Source: Siniperca chuatsi
Taxonomy: Eukaryota; Chordata; Actinopteri; Centrarchiformes; Sinipercidae
DNA: 64,000 bases
Reading direction: 5' to 3'
Assembly (NCBI RefSeq): GCF_020085105.1
Contig: NC_058061.1
Coordinates: forward strand, 1,501,784 to 1,565,783
Shown here: piece after piece, positions 35,851 to 49,031 of the stretch
Position numbering within the stretch: position 1 is the first letter of the stretch
Layout: each line of letters opens with the position of its first letter
The notes under the pieces: model-generated
What the model was told of the DNA's origin: nothing
What the model saw: only the letters and a program-made list of their open reading frames with translations
Database searches by the model: none
Made by a program: the position numbers and the translations under genes

Positions 35851-37044
35851 CTAATAAATGGTTGGTTAGATGTCATCAATGACAGTATCAGTATCTCTAA
35901 CTAAATGCTGCTAATAAGCTATAAAAGACATTTAACAAGGTACTCTACTGTTGATGTTTCTCTTTCTGAGACAGTTTGTCTCGTCTCTCGTCTCATTTGT
36001 GATCTCAGCACTCCGTACGTTACCCTGCGATCACGTAGCGTTCCTCGGGGTGAAAATATTGGATTTGTTTCGGCGCATCTTTCTGAGCAGGCAGAAGCTG
36101 TCTGTGGGATCACGAGAATGCCTGTGAAGACACAACCCGCTGCCGAACAACAGGTCAAAGACTGACTCTGACTTTGTGACAGCTGAATCACGGATTAACG
36201 TTCTGAGTACTGAGCTCACGAATGGCGATAATCTCTGATATGCATGCCACTTTGTATGTTTAAGCTAGTGCACTATGATCTAAAGTGATGAAAAATAACC
36301 ACATGTCATGTATTCCACCGTATTAAAGAGTTCACATGTAAATGTTTATCTGTTTAACTAAGGATCAATCTGACGCCGTCTCACTTCCTTTTACCTTGGA
36401 CAGGTGTCCTGTCTTATTTATTCCGTGTCAGGAGACACGAGTGAAAGTGTTTGTTCTATTAAACTCAAGATTAAAGTCCCGACCTGAGAACGAACGACTT
36501 TGTTTTAATTTCCTCACTGAGGAGTTTGTATTCAGAGCAGGTTGAGGAGAGACTGTAAAGTTATAGCAGTTATATTTAGTTGTGTTTATGTTGCCTAGCA
36601 TCCCACAGACACACGACCAGATAATAAACCGGGGGGGTTTGCTGCGTCATTTGGGGGAGGAGGAGGTTGTGGTGACGGGTAACGGTTACAATGCGTTGTC
36701 ACTTCTGCAGTGCTAACTTTATCTCCACTGGAGTGCAGCATCCTGGGAATGTTTGGGGGGGGGGGTTGGGTGAGAAACGGAGCGGAAAGAGAGAGGGGGG
36801 GCAGTGTTGCATCACCTCAGTGGATCTTCAGTGTCGTTCCTGCAGACACTTCGGAGGAGGTACAGTTCCTCCCTGAGCGTGACAGAGCTGCGAGGGTGAA
36901 AATAGAAGCAGCGAAGTGGAAAAACACCAGAACCTCACAGGAAGTGAGCCCACATTCAACACTGAGACCCCCCCCCGCAGCAGACCATCACCCACTGATG
37001 ATTAAAGATCACTTCGTCTAACTAATCTGCTCTGCTGATGACTC

Positions 37045-37165
37045 CCAGTGGTGGAATGTAACTAAGTACTTTTACTCAAGTACTGTACTTAAGTACAAAT
37101 CCGAGGTACTTCCATGTATTTCCATTTTATGCATCTTTTTACTTCCACTCGGCTACATCTCACTG
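37045..37165 (+). repeat. Teleost TACTTTTACTCAAGTAC repeat fragment
   Basis: GTGGTGGAATGTAACTAAGT, ACTTTTACTCAAGTACTGTA and TACTTCCATGTATTTCCATT: a truncated copy of the common family. Confidence 0.85.
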
Positions 37166-37647
37166 CGTTTGTCTGACGGCTTCAGTTACTTCGCAGATCA
37201 CAGTGTTTCATCCCCTTCCTGTGCAGTTGAAACCTCGTATCTCCAGGTGTTTGTGACGAGCTGAAGGATGAAGAGTTTCCTTCACGTGCTGAGGAAACTC
37301 TCCTCCTCCTGAAGCTGAATAAACTCTTTAACCCCCCCTCGGATCAGCTGGGAAACGAATCGTCACAGAGCTGAAAACAGGCTGTTTCTCTGATACGTGG
37401 TTCTCACAGGACGGCGACACTGCAAACACGAGATGACCTTATAGACCATGATGCATTGCTGCAGATGAAACTGCCCAACAGTATATAAAGCAGTTAAAAT
37501 TCAAATTTAAAATTAAATTTAAATGATCTCCTGATCATGAGATAATTATGACCGCTGCTATGAGGCTTAGTGCTTCCTGTGGCACTATCGCCAAACCCCG
37601 TAAGTTATTAATTAAATCATGGCTCACATTTGGTAATTAAAAAATGG

Positions 37648-38146
37648 TTAAAGGTGGGATCAGTGATTCTAATCCGATTTGTCAAATTCAGCGAATATCT
37701 CCTCCCTTACCGCTAGCTGGGCGTTCAGTGTGTGCGCTGAAAACTCCTCCGAGTTTGAACACAGCCCCGGCTCTGTAGATGGGAAACAAACAACCACACG
37801 ACACTATTCCAGCCATGATGTGTGTGTCAGGTAACGTTAAATGACTTGTCCACGGACGTTCAGCTGACTTTCTAGTTTGCCAAGATCTGCTGCTGTTGTG
37901 ATGTTAGCTATAGCAGCAGGAGAGTTGTGAGCGTCGCTGTCTGGAGCTGCTGTGCTGGCTCTGGGAAACCGGCTCGTCCTCTCTGGCTGTTAGCTTCGCA
38001 GCAGCAGCTGTAGCGACAGTATGCTAACCCACAACCTAGCTAAGCTAACCACAACCTAGCTAACGTTAGGTACGTTACTTGCTGTGTCGTTGTTTGCTCT
38101 GTATCACGGTATTGGATTTCTCCAGAATCGCAGACCCCGCCTTTAA
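37648..38146. mobile_element. TTAA-flanked short TIR element (MITE-like)
   Basis: About 499 bp bounded by TTAAAGGTGGGAT at the left and ACCCCGCCTTTAA at the right. These are inverted repeats matching at 11 of 13 positions. TTAA at both edges fits a piggyBac-like target duplication. No coding capacity. I recognise the internal sequence as a repeated teleost element. Confidence 0.7.
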
Positions 38147-38300
38147 TCAGAGAAGACAAGTTGTAGGGAGAGAACGTCCTCACCATAATTAACGTGGAGG
38201 TTTGTTTGTGGAGATTGACGCTCCACTTATATTCGACTTTGGCTCATAAACGTGTTTCTAAATTGGACTGCAATTACTTTTATGTGAACAAGACGAGGAG

Positions 38301-38745
38301 TCTGCAGCCATGCTAGCAGCTCTGTGAGGCTGTACTGAGGCACGGCGGCGCTTTGGCCTACATGCTAACGTCAGCATGCTAACATGCTCACAATGACAAC
38401 ACTAACATGCTGATGTTTAGCAGCTATAATGTTTACCATGTTCACAATCATACTTTAGCATGTTAGCATGCTAATATTTGGCAATTAGCACTAAACCCAA
38501 GTCCAGCTGATGTCAGTAGTTTTGCAGGTATTTGGTCATAAACCAAATTATTGGACAAGAAGAAAATTTGACCTGATGGTGCACTAGAGGAAAAGTCAAG
38601 ACAATCACCAAAGTTATAAGGATTTATTGTCAGGTAACCGTGAGATATCTGTACCAAATGTCCTGGCCACCCATCCAAAAATCGAGATATATCAGTCTGC
38701 ACCAAAGTGGTGGACCGACCGACCGACCGACAGGCCGACATTGGT
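38301..38745 (+). repeat. GCTAACATGCTAA-type percomorph dispersed repeat, copy 1
   Basis: Runs from CTGCAGCCATGCTAGCAGCT through several CATGCTAAC words, TTTGGTCATAAACCAAA and CCAAAGTGGTGGACCGACCG. I recognise this as a very common non-coding repeat in percomorph fish. A (GACC)n tail marks the end. Confidence 0.9.
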
Positions 38746-41277
38746 TGGTTAACTTCTGTGGTGGAGGTAAATAATGTTTTACTGGAACTGAACCATCGCT
38801 GAGCTTTGTTTTGGAGCAGAATGAATGATCACTGATTCTTTGTGTTTCTCAGGCTGCTTTGTATCGCCTCAGGCTGCATGGGGAGGGTTCAGAGGGGAAA
38901 TCCCGACCCTCCCTTCCCTTCCTGTAACACAGTGACCAGCTCGGTGACCAGAGGTGCAACACAGTGGCAGTGTCACCCTCCCTCCCCCCTTAAACACACC
39001 CCAGACTCTCAGCCAGAAAGGGCCTGGCACGCAAAGAGACAGGGAATCGGCAGGATTAAAAGGGATCAGCCCGAGAACAGGAAGGTTTCTGTTCCTACAC
39101 ACCCTTTACCAAAACTTTGAAATAATTCCCCCGCAGGCGTGAGACTGTTCTGCCATCAGACAAACCTCAAGGTCAGCAGAGTCTGCCCGAGGCCGAAGAG
39201 AGCTGAGTAACCTGGTTCCAGACCTCTGAATCAGTGCCCACAACACGCGTTGGTCACATAAAATGTTTCCTCCTACTTGGGTAGAAATAAAGTGGGACTT
39301 CTGTCACTTTCATAAGGAATCAGTTTCTTTTGTGCTCTGTTTCAAGATGGCTGCCAACATGCTATCAGGTACTAACAACAGAAATCTCTGCTATCACTGT
39401 AAACCTGCAGGGGACCATCCTGCGTGGTCAGAGGTTGTTCTCGTTAACTTCCTCTTTTGAAACTACAGTCATCATGGCCGTACTGAGCGTTTACTGCAGT
39501 CCAGTGTAACAACCGGTGCATGTTGTTAAAGCTGCCGAGAAACGACGAGTCACCTTCTCTGCTGTAACGAGGCACAGTTAAAGGTTAAAGAAGATAAAGT
39601 TGTGGTCAAAGTGCATCTTTTTGCACTGAAAATGTCCTGCTTCTGCGTCATCAGTCAACTATATACTAAAAAACACACAAACCCCCTTTCCATGCTAGTG
39701 CAGCGACAGTTTACAGCGATGATGGTGGCAGATTTACCACGAGAAACACTGAGTCCTTGATTGCAGACAAAAACAGACAACAGCAGCTTCTAATTTTAAG
39801 TCACTGACCAGTGATTTTGTCGGCTAAAATGACAACTGCCTCCAGCAGATTTTCATCAGCTGGAGTTAGCAAGCTAATTGAGCTAACTGAGTTGGTGGAA
39901 AATACATTGTGTAAAAGATTCCTGAGAATTTCAATGGTAAATCTCCCACTGCTGCATGTGAACTACATTCATGCTGTGCAGGAATGAAAAGGTTCATGAG
40001 TTTGAACCTAAATCAAGGAGACAGTAGATTTGTGAAGGAACATTTGTCTGCACAAGCTGAAAGCCGTTGAAGTGGCTGTGGTGCTGCGGTGAGAACACGA
40101 AACCAAATCAGTGAGACTGTATGAAACAAAACGAGCACAATGTCGAAGCGAGTTCACGCCGTCAGAAGAGCTACAGTACGTCTCTGAGGAAGTCGAGTCT
40201 TTTAGCAATAATTTGCTTCTGTTGTGTAACATCAACAAAGAATCTGCAGAAACTAATGAATTTCCTTAACTGGAGCTGCTATAATGCTTCGACTGCAAAC
40301 ACACAATAAGCGAGTCACAGAGCGAGCACAGAGCGTCTCATATCTGCAGAGGTGAGCTTTAATTACCTGTCAGCTGACAAACTGCAGCCCCCGCCGACAG
40401 GTGGCTGCATGGGTAACGAGGCTGGATGTCGATGATGCTGTCAGTCAGAGCTGCTGGGAGGCAGCGCAGCTCGTTAGACTCACCGAAAGCTTCCTGTTTC
40501 CTGCAGCAGAGTCGGTGCTGGAACTGGAATCTGATGGGACCCTTACAGCTCGAGTCATTACAGGAGTCACTTCTCCCGCTGAAACAACAAGTAATGACAT
40601 TAAAGTGGTGAGGAGGTGACCAGAGTCCAGACTCACAATAGAGATTTGAAAGTTTTAGCATCTGTTCAGAATTCATTGAGAGTTAACGGATAATTCTGGA
40701 TTATAACGACTTGGGGCCTATTTTCATAAATCTGACCATCATTTCCATCAGGTATGATAATATTCAAGTTTCCACATGAGCGCAAACTATAAACTAACAG
40801 ACTTTCCACTACAGTTATGCGAACATTAGAAGTTGGCTGCACCGAGATAAACAGGCGGTGCCATTAAAGCTTTGCAGAAGACGACAACAAACAAACGAAC
40901 GTCTCATCGCTCCACACAGATCGGATGTTTTCGTCTCTTCAGTGGAAACTTGAGTTAAATTTAAGTCACACGCTTCACCTACGTCATCTATTCGCTGAGT
41001 CTGTTTCCATACACCAAGTTTTCCGCCTCAGCCAAACACAAACTGCAACATTGGGGAACAAACGCAGACAACTGAAAAGGTAAAGACGCACTGACTAAAT
41101 ACTGACTGAGGGAAGGAGACGCAGGTGCAACCAATCAAGTAAAGTAAGTAAGTAAAAGTACACAAAATGAAAGTTGCAGCTCGGTAGTTCAGCTGCTCCC
41201 TGAAGGTTACGAGCTGCAGAGGTCTTTTGGCTGGAAAACGATAAACACTCTGCCAAACTGATTTCCTCTCCCACGAA

Positions 41278-41960
41278 ATAATAATAATAAAACTTTATTT
41301 ATAGAGCACTTATCAAAACAAAGTACAAAGTGCTTCACACAGAGAGAAATAAAATCCCACAGTGAATGACGAAATATAAAGAAATAAAACAAAAATACAA
41401 AAATACATAAAACCAATAAGATAAGCAGCCAGTTCAGGTAAAATCAGGATCTGCTTTCAGATAAAAATGTGTTTTGAGACGAGACTTAAACCAAGACCCT
41501 GACTCAGACAGCCTGATGTCTTCGGGCAGGTTGTTCCAGAGCCTCGGTGCCCTGATGGCAAAAAGCTCTGTCCCCCTTAGTTTCCATCCTGGACTCAGGA
41601 ACAGACAGGAGACCCCTGCCCGAAGATCTCAGACTACGTGAAGGTTCATAAGGGATTACAAGGTCTAAAATACAGTCTGGAGCCATGAAGAGCCTTAAAA
41701 GTCATCAACAAGATCTTAAAATCAATCCTGAAACCAACAGGGAGCCGATGTAAAGAGGCTGAACCAGGTGTGATGTGGTCGCAGCTCTCGGTCCTGGTTT
41801 ACAGCCGAGCAGCTGAGTCCTGTACAGTCTGCAGTCGGGTCACAGTTTTTAGATTAAGACGAGTGAACAGGCTGTCGAAACAGTAGTGGACTCTACTGGA
41901 CGTAGAGTCCAGTAAATCTGTCTTGAGAGGCCGCAGCTTCGTTCAGATGGATGTTTTTTG
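41278..41960 (-). mobile_element. Retroelement-derived repeat, antisense
   Basis: Begins AATAATAATAATAAAACTTT and TTTATAGAGCACTTATCAAA, the reverse complement of a typical retroelement tail. It continues through GCAGGTTGTTCCAGAGCCTC, GGTCTAAAATACAGTCTGGA and AAAATCAATCCTGAAACCAA, all familiar from a common teleost repeat. Confidence 0.7.
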
Positions 41961-42874
41961 CCATTGAAAGGAATTATGTTTGACTTCTGTTCTTGCTCGC
42001 TTTCGGTCACTGCAGATCTCTAGTGAGGTAAATGTTGGGGCAAACAGGAACAAAATGCGAGCTCTCAGGTTGCAGGCATGTCAGGCGGAAGGTAGGCCAT
42101 GTTTTCAAATGAGGCAGTAGCCCAACGTTTCGCCGTGTAACAACATGCCATAGTGATTCATTGATGTTAAAATGCAACACACCCTGAAGGAGAAGCAGGC
42201 TTGTTTTGGTTAAACATGAGCAGCAGAACGAGTAGTGGATGCAGGATATGTGCAATGTGTTGTCTGCGGGACGGAGCGGCTCCAGTTGGTCTGTGGTAGG
42301 AGAGATCCTGTGATAGAAGCTGGATTCAGCCACTGAAGGAGGCCGACCAGCAGGGCCAACAATGGCACAGAGGCCCCCAAAGGCCCTGCCTGGAAGGCCC
42401 CATTAACCAGGGAGAGGCACTTCCTTTCATCTGTCAAAAATCCATTTTTTCCCCTGAAACTTTTTCTCTGCATCTGTTTCTTTCATTTGCTGGCGTGCTG
42501 ATGGATTTAAAGGCTTATTGAAATAATAGGGTGTGCTCGTAGCTCCCAGTTCGTGGTGGGTGCTGTGGCAGACAGGAGGGGTGTGCTCAGCGGTGCCGCC
42601 TCAACGCAGGAAGTTCACATTGTGTTTCAAAAGAATGGCAGCCCCATTTTGATTGCCATCGTGGCCCGCTGCTGTTCTTCCAGTCAGTCGCTCCCAGCTG
42701 CTCTGAAGAGGTTGCGATAAGAAGCCTGAAGGCTGTTCATGAGAGCCGTAATGCACAGAGGTGACTCCACGTCCGTCAAACACAATGCTCCGAGCTGTTT
42801 GGTGACGTGTTCGCAGTCACACCTGCAGTCCACTCTGCTCTCTTGTTTATCTCATCTACATTTCTAGGAATGGC

Positions 42875-43612
42875 AGTCAGTCGGTCCACCACTGTGACCC
42901 AGACTGAAATATCTCAACAGCTGTTGGACGGATTGCCATGAAATTTGGTTCAAATATCCCCTCAGGATAAATTACAATAACTTTGGTGATCCCTTTATAG
43001 GAATAGTTTGACATTTTCTCTTACTTGTTTTCTGGTGACTATTTCTTGGCTGGGACCAGTGACTTCCTGGAGTCTCCGCTGGTTGCCTGGCAAGAAACAG
43101 TCTGGCACATAACCCCTGTAATAAGGCGAATTGATGTTTTTGTACCGAATTAAACAAACGAGATGTAATGTGTTAAGCAGTGAGATTTAGACGTGTTGGT
43201 AGGAGGATGTTTTTACAGTTGGACAGAGCCAAGCTAGCTGTTTCACCCTGTGTCCAGTCTTTGTGCTAAGCTAAACCAGCTGCTGGCTGTAGCTCATGTC
43301 TAATGGACAGATGTGAGAGTGGTATCGACCCAACTCTCTGCCAGAAAGCCATTAAACTTGTTTCTTAAAATGTCGATCAGGTCAAAAATGTAGTTTGTCC
43401 AATACTTTGGTTTATGACAAAATTCCCGTCAGCCTCAGCTACACTTTGTGTTTAGCTCTAATTAGCAAATGTTAACATGCTAACACGCTAAACTATGATT
43501 GTTAACATGGTAAACATTATACCTGCTAACATGTTAGCATTGTCACTGTGAGCATGTTAGCATGCTGATGTTAGCATTTAGCTCACAGAGCTGCTAGCGT
43601 GGCTGCAGACTT
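42875..43612 (-). repeat. GCTAACATGCTAA-type repeat, copy 2, interrupted
   Basis: Reverse-orientation copy of the repeat at 38.3 kb. It starts at GTCGGTCCACCACTGTG and ends at GCTGCTAGCGTGGCTGCAG. It is split by an inserted element at about 42998-43372. Confidence 0.9.
42998..43372. mobile_element. Short TIR element nested in another repeat
   Basis: About 375 bp inserted into the repeat copy at 42875-43612. The ends are inverted: AGTTTGACATTTTCTC at the left, CTTAAAATGTCG at the right. Internal words such as CTATTTCTTGGCTGGGACCA and CCAGTCTTTGTGCTAAGCTA match a very common teleost MITE-like element. No transposase. Confidence 0.8.
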
Positions 43613-44309
43613 CGTCCGGTTTGCAGATAATGTGGTCTTGTGAAGGAGTTTCAGTATCTTGGGGTCTTGCTAATGAGTGAGGCTAAGATGGAGCAGGTGA
43701 TCGACAGGTGCATTGGAGCAGTGGAGTGTTGAATACACCATCAAGGAGAGTCTCTACTGCTTTAAAAAAAACGGGAAATAAACAAAAAGATATTAAATGT
43801 TGACTGTTTTCTTGGAAATGAACTAACTCTTTGCACTCTTGTATTCGTGTTTACAATCGACAGAAGCAGTTTGACTTGTGTAACGTTGAGAGCAACGGAA
43901 AACCAGAGGCACATTTCTCCCACACATCCTTGGCTAATAAAGCTGACTCTGAATTATTCTGTAATCTAAAAACAAGTCAGAGCCTAGTGTCGGCGTCTAG
44001 GTTTACAACACACACAGTACTGCGCCCAAAGAAGTGAGAGTTATAAATTAGGCCCTGTGTGAGGATAAAATACCTGAGAAAAGTTTCACAAAGAAACAAT
44101 ATGGTCAGCGTTAAGGGTTCTTTGGAACTGGACAGACTTTGTGTCCCAGTTTCACCTCCGATGATGATCTGAGAGGTTTTTTCCTTTTTTGGTCCATCTG
44201 TCGTCTGTTTTTCCTTCGTCCGTCAGGCAGAAAAAACCTCCGCAGATGGAGAACAGCAACGACAAGGAATTAGCCTGATTCCTGAGACGAGTTTATCCGC
44301 CACATGTGC

Positions 44310-44334
44310 GCACACACACACACACACACACACA
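44310..44334 (+). repeat. (CA)n microsatellite
   Basis: Uninterrupted CA dinucleotide run of about 12 units. Confidence 0.95.
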
Positions 44335-44984
44335 GATAGTGAACAACGCTGTCCCATATTTAAAAAAAATAAAAAAATAAATCACATTTGTTCTCCAACA
44401 GCTCTGTGTTTGGTTAAAGTTGGGAAAGGCACCAAATCTGAAGGAACCCAGTCGGCCAGGACCGGTCCTGCAGCAGACGGTTCATGCAGGAAGCAGTGTG
44501 ACTGACACCAAGCAGCCCAATCAGAGCCTGGAACCTGCCTGCCATTAAACCACGTAGCCAGATTTTTTATTCAGATTTATTTTCCATCCAACATATATAC
44601 ATGTATGAAATGACAATGTTTTTCTAAAGTCTTAAGTGGCGTTGAATGATATTTTGTTAAAATAACACACTCATAAATATGGCTGCATCCAGATGAGAAA
44701 ACACTTTATCTTAATTAGAATGTAACTTGTCAGATGGCAGACAAGATGTTTTTCGACTACGTTAATTACATCAAGCTGGCTTGCTCACTGGTTAGCTGGA
44801 GGAGGAAAGATAACTCTGTTGGCTTGGAGACAGTCGGGTGTTTGATTTGCATTCGGTGGAGCTTTTTCCTGCTCGGAGAAACGTGTGAAGTCGTTCCCTT
44901 CTCGGTTCTTTAATCCTCTGTATTTCTCAGCGTTCAGCGACACTGGCAGTTTTTTGTTACTGCAGCAGTTGAGGTCGGATCCAT

Positions 44985-45212
44985 ATTTGATTTATCTATA
45001 AGTTTGTCATCCTGATTGTCCATACTGTAATCAACTACGTTGGTCTACATCTACAGTATTGCATGTCCTCTGTTGCTCTTCCTGAAGTTTCTTCCATGTT
45101 TTCCCCATTAAAGGTTTTGTTGGGGACTTTGTCCTGATCTGAATCGAGGGTCTGAGGACAGAGGGGGCCGTGCGCTGTACAGTTTTGGGTTATATAAATA
45201 AAACTGACTTGA
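44985..45212 (+). mobile_element. LINE 3'-end fragment (GGTCTGAGGACAGAGG type)
   Basis: CTGTTGCTCTTCCTGAAGTT, CCCCATTAAAGGTTTTGTTG, GAGGGTCTGAGGACAGAGG and GGGTTATATAAATAAAACTG follow the order of a widespread fish non-LTR 3' end. Confidence 0.75.
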
Positions 45213-47524
45213 TGTGAGGTGCCAACATTTTCTCCAACTTCAGGACGAGACCTGTTTCATAATCAAAAACTGCTCAGTGGTTCTCATCTACAAGACACAG
45301 ACTCCATGAATCTGCTGGTCAGAGTCTCCCACAAACCCCCTGTAGTGGTCTACAGGGTCGCGGGAGAGTTTGAAAAGCAAACAAAGTCACTCCTGAATCT
45401 CTGCTCACTTCTTTCTCCCGAGTTTTATTTTACTTTCACATCCAGCTCAGGAACTTTTAAGGGCATTCTTGCATCCTTGTTTCATCATTCAGTTCTGACA
45501 GCCTGTCTTACTGTTTAGTGGGTCACGCTGATCTTATACCATCAGCATGTCACTGCAGCTTGTTTGGGTGTCCTCTCTCTAAAGTCTAATATCCGCTTTG
45601 CTATATCTTTCCTGCTCTGTTATTTTTACCCCGCCTTTTTTCCCCGGCGCTCACCATCTGCTGTCGAGGACAGTAGTTAGGTGTCCCTGGTTTGAAAGGT
45701 ATTTCCTGATTCTGTTATTTTACAACATTTTTTGAAGAGACTGGATATCCTCTTTTCATTTTTCTGTGTTTTATTTAGACAGGAGAAGGGTTGAGAGGTC
45801 TACAGACGCAAAGTGCATTCAAACTGAATCTGAACGCGTTCTGCAGTGCGAGCCCCAGTTTTTACTGTGAACTTATTGAACCGTTTCTGCATTTTGGTCG
45901 GAGTGAGAGATAACTGTGCTTTGTATTTGTGTTGAGGCTTTACATGAATCTATGTGGGAGCTCTGGGAGACGCTGAGACACAGGAGAAGCTTGAGAAGCT
46001 GCAGCTCTGATGCATAATGCAGAACAGATGCAGGACGAATGCAAACAACAGGAAGCATTTTCAAAGCAGTAAAGGAGGACTTTCATGTGGAGCCTTGTCC
46101 TGCTCTGTCTGCAGTTTCTGTGGCTGATGTGGTCACATGACTTTATGTATACAGTCTATCTGGTATACATTCAGTGCTGTGATCCCATTGGTGCTCGGGC
46201 TACAGCAACTCACTTACCTACAGATGATGTTCACAAGTTGCTTTAGTCACGTTTTAACTCAGAAACAGAAGAAGAAGCGCCTGGTGGTGAGCATGAGCAG
46301 TGATAACAGAAAGACAGAGAAACCAGCGCCTGCTTGCCTCTTTCTCCACTCTTTAGATGTTTTGAAACCAGTAAAAATGTGTTTTCAGGGCAGATTTTGT
46401 GTCCTCTGTGTTTGATTTAAAACTTTAACATTGAACAGCTTTCGCTCCCTCGAAGGAAAAGCTGGAAACAAAGCGCTCAGTTTGTACTACGTCATCTAAC
46501 CGTGTCCAACGCTGCGTGCACAACTTCACGCAGGTCATTCACTCCGGTGGAGGGTGAATGACAGTCAGTAACGGACTGGCTCTGCAGGCCAGGTGATCTA
46601 ATACACAGGTTTATTTACAATCTCTGCGTTGAAATCAGATCTTCAGTACAGCTGAACGCAGGAAGTGGATGACCTGTCATAAACAAGCTATTCTGGCTCT
46701 GTGTAGACAAAATAAATCAATTTATACGTTTTGCCACGACGACAAGTTTAATTATTATTTATATTATCAGTGATGTTGATGATGACTATAATATCAAATT
46801 ATTTTTCAACCCATTCCCTCATTATCAGGGTTTTACAGCTCACGCTCAGATAAATACTTGTCGGACCATTTCACTCAGCATGAGAAGCTTCACATTTTGT
46901 CACATTAACTGTCTGCTGTCAGGTCATGAAGGCAGCGACACTCGGATACTGCAAGCTCTCTGTAGTCCCGCTGTGAACGTGGATAACAGAGCACATTTTC
47001 AGGCTTGCAGAAGTTCAAACCCTGCTTACGTTCACGCCTCCTCTCACCCGACCAATCACTGGGTGAAGCGCTGGTCGGATCGTCACTTTAAGAAAGTTAC
47101 AGAAACTGCCAGATGCAGACGGTTTCAAACACTGTTAGACGATGAGACAAGCATTTTGTCTGAAGACTGAAGCCTTTACTGTGTGTCAACTGGTTTGTGC
47201 TAACTGAAAGGGTTAGATCGGTCCATACTGTCAGATCAGTTTTCGAGCACTTTGAAAGCAAACTGAGGCCCTACAGGTGACCGTCTGACAAGAGAAAATA
47301 CTAAACACCAGCAGCTAGAACAAGCCAAAATTCAGTCAAACCCTTCCCTGAGCTACCTCGGGACTCGTCCATGCACATTGAGATAAACAGCTCAACATAT
47401 GATTACAGATATCCTCCTTTACTTTATGAAATCCATACAGACTTCACCAAGAAGCCTCTTCAGCAGGGTGTGTTTTCTGCTCAGGAGGAAACCCGAGGTG
47501 GACCTGATGTTATCGAGTGGCTAA

Positions 47525-47935
47525 TTGTTGTAATTTTGAGACAAATATCGTAATATTTAGAGAATAAAGTCAAAATATTTTGCCAGTGAAGTTGAAATTG
47601 TATACGAGAAAAGTCATAATATAATAATCCAAGAAACAACATCAAAAACGAGTGTGTGCGTGTGTGAGCATGTGTCAGCCAAAATATAATAGCCAAGTCT
47701 GAAATAAGTGCATATTGAGTGTATAACAGAAATTTGAGGAAACAAACTGGGCTCTGTAATGATCTATCGATTAAACATCATATTAATCGAAAGATCTCCA
47801 CTTATGTGAAGCAATAACTGATTTGCGATATAATAATCTGTTATAGCTGTGGTTTAGGACCATGGTTCAGGTTCAAGTTTGTCAATTTTTCTCTAAATAT
47901 TTCGACTTTATTCTGGAAATAAAGTAGGAAGTTAG
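47525..47935. repeat. AATAAAGTCAAAATATT-type low-complexity repeat
   Basis: GAGAATAAAGTCAAAATATT and GAGAAAAGTCATAATATAAT at the left; the opposite orientation (CTCTAAATATTTCGACTTTA) at the right. Typical fish simple-repeat-like family with an inverted arrangement. Confidence 0.55.
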
Positions 47936-48429
47936 AGAGGATGGATTTGTAGTCAGCCTGAGATGAAGCTCCGCCTGTAAGGCTCAAATCTGGGCCAAAA
48001 AAAAGCCTCTAGCTGTCATTACCAGGATGTGCTAACATGCTAACAGCAATACTCTTAAAATGTCATGTTTGAAGCAAGACCACAGCCTGTTCTGTGACCT
48101 TATATGCTTTTAATCTAATTTGATTTCAAATGTAAAAATAATCACTCACATAATAAAGCAGTTGTTTAATACATATTACATGACTCCCAAAATCCCCAAA
48201 GTGACGCTTATGGCAGGCTGACAGGTGTGTGTTGAAGTCCCTTCCTCCATTTTGCTGAGCATGATTTTGTCACTGCACTGTTTGTGTAGTTGGGAAAATC
48301 AAAATGGTGGCTTAAGTTATTAAAACTGAGCAGCTTTAATCATTGGCTGCTGAAATTCAAGGTTGAGGAGCAGCGAGGATTAACGTCCTTTAAAGCACAA
48401 AGCTTCATATCCACCCTGTCCTGCTGTCA

Positions 48430-48660
48430 CCGCCTCTCTCTCTCTCTCTCTCAGCTGATCCCTCTCATTTCATCTCTCTGATGCCGTCCTCTGCTGTCTT
48501 TTGCTCTTTCTCTCTTTCTAGCCAGCTGTCCATCCCTCGTCCATCACCACAGTCTTTTTTTCTGTTTCTTCTCTTTCACCCCCCCAAATATCTCTCTCTC
48601 TTTCCCATATTTCCTTTCTTCTTCTGTTGATTTTCCCATCATCTCTTCCCTCTCTGGATC
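48430..48660 (+). repeat. CT-rich tract with (TC)n upstream of smim36
   Basis: This stretch is overwhelmingly C and T, with a pure (TC) run at about 48434-48452 and further CTCTCT blocks near 48592. It ends about 25 bp before the smim36 start codon. It may act as polypyrimidine tract or promoter element; no splice AG immediately before the ATG is compelling. Confidence 0.6.
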
Positions 48661-48674
48661 CGGGCGAGATATGA

Positions 48675-49031
<357 letters not shown>

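Larger units (their letters stand above)
35851..48420. other. Intergenic region between tmem100 and smim36
   Basis: Repeat-rich, no coding exon recognised. The G-rich tract at 36630-36810 and the repeat-free stretch 42290-42780 are the only parts that look distinctive. Confidence 0.4.
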
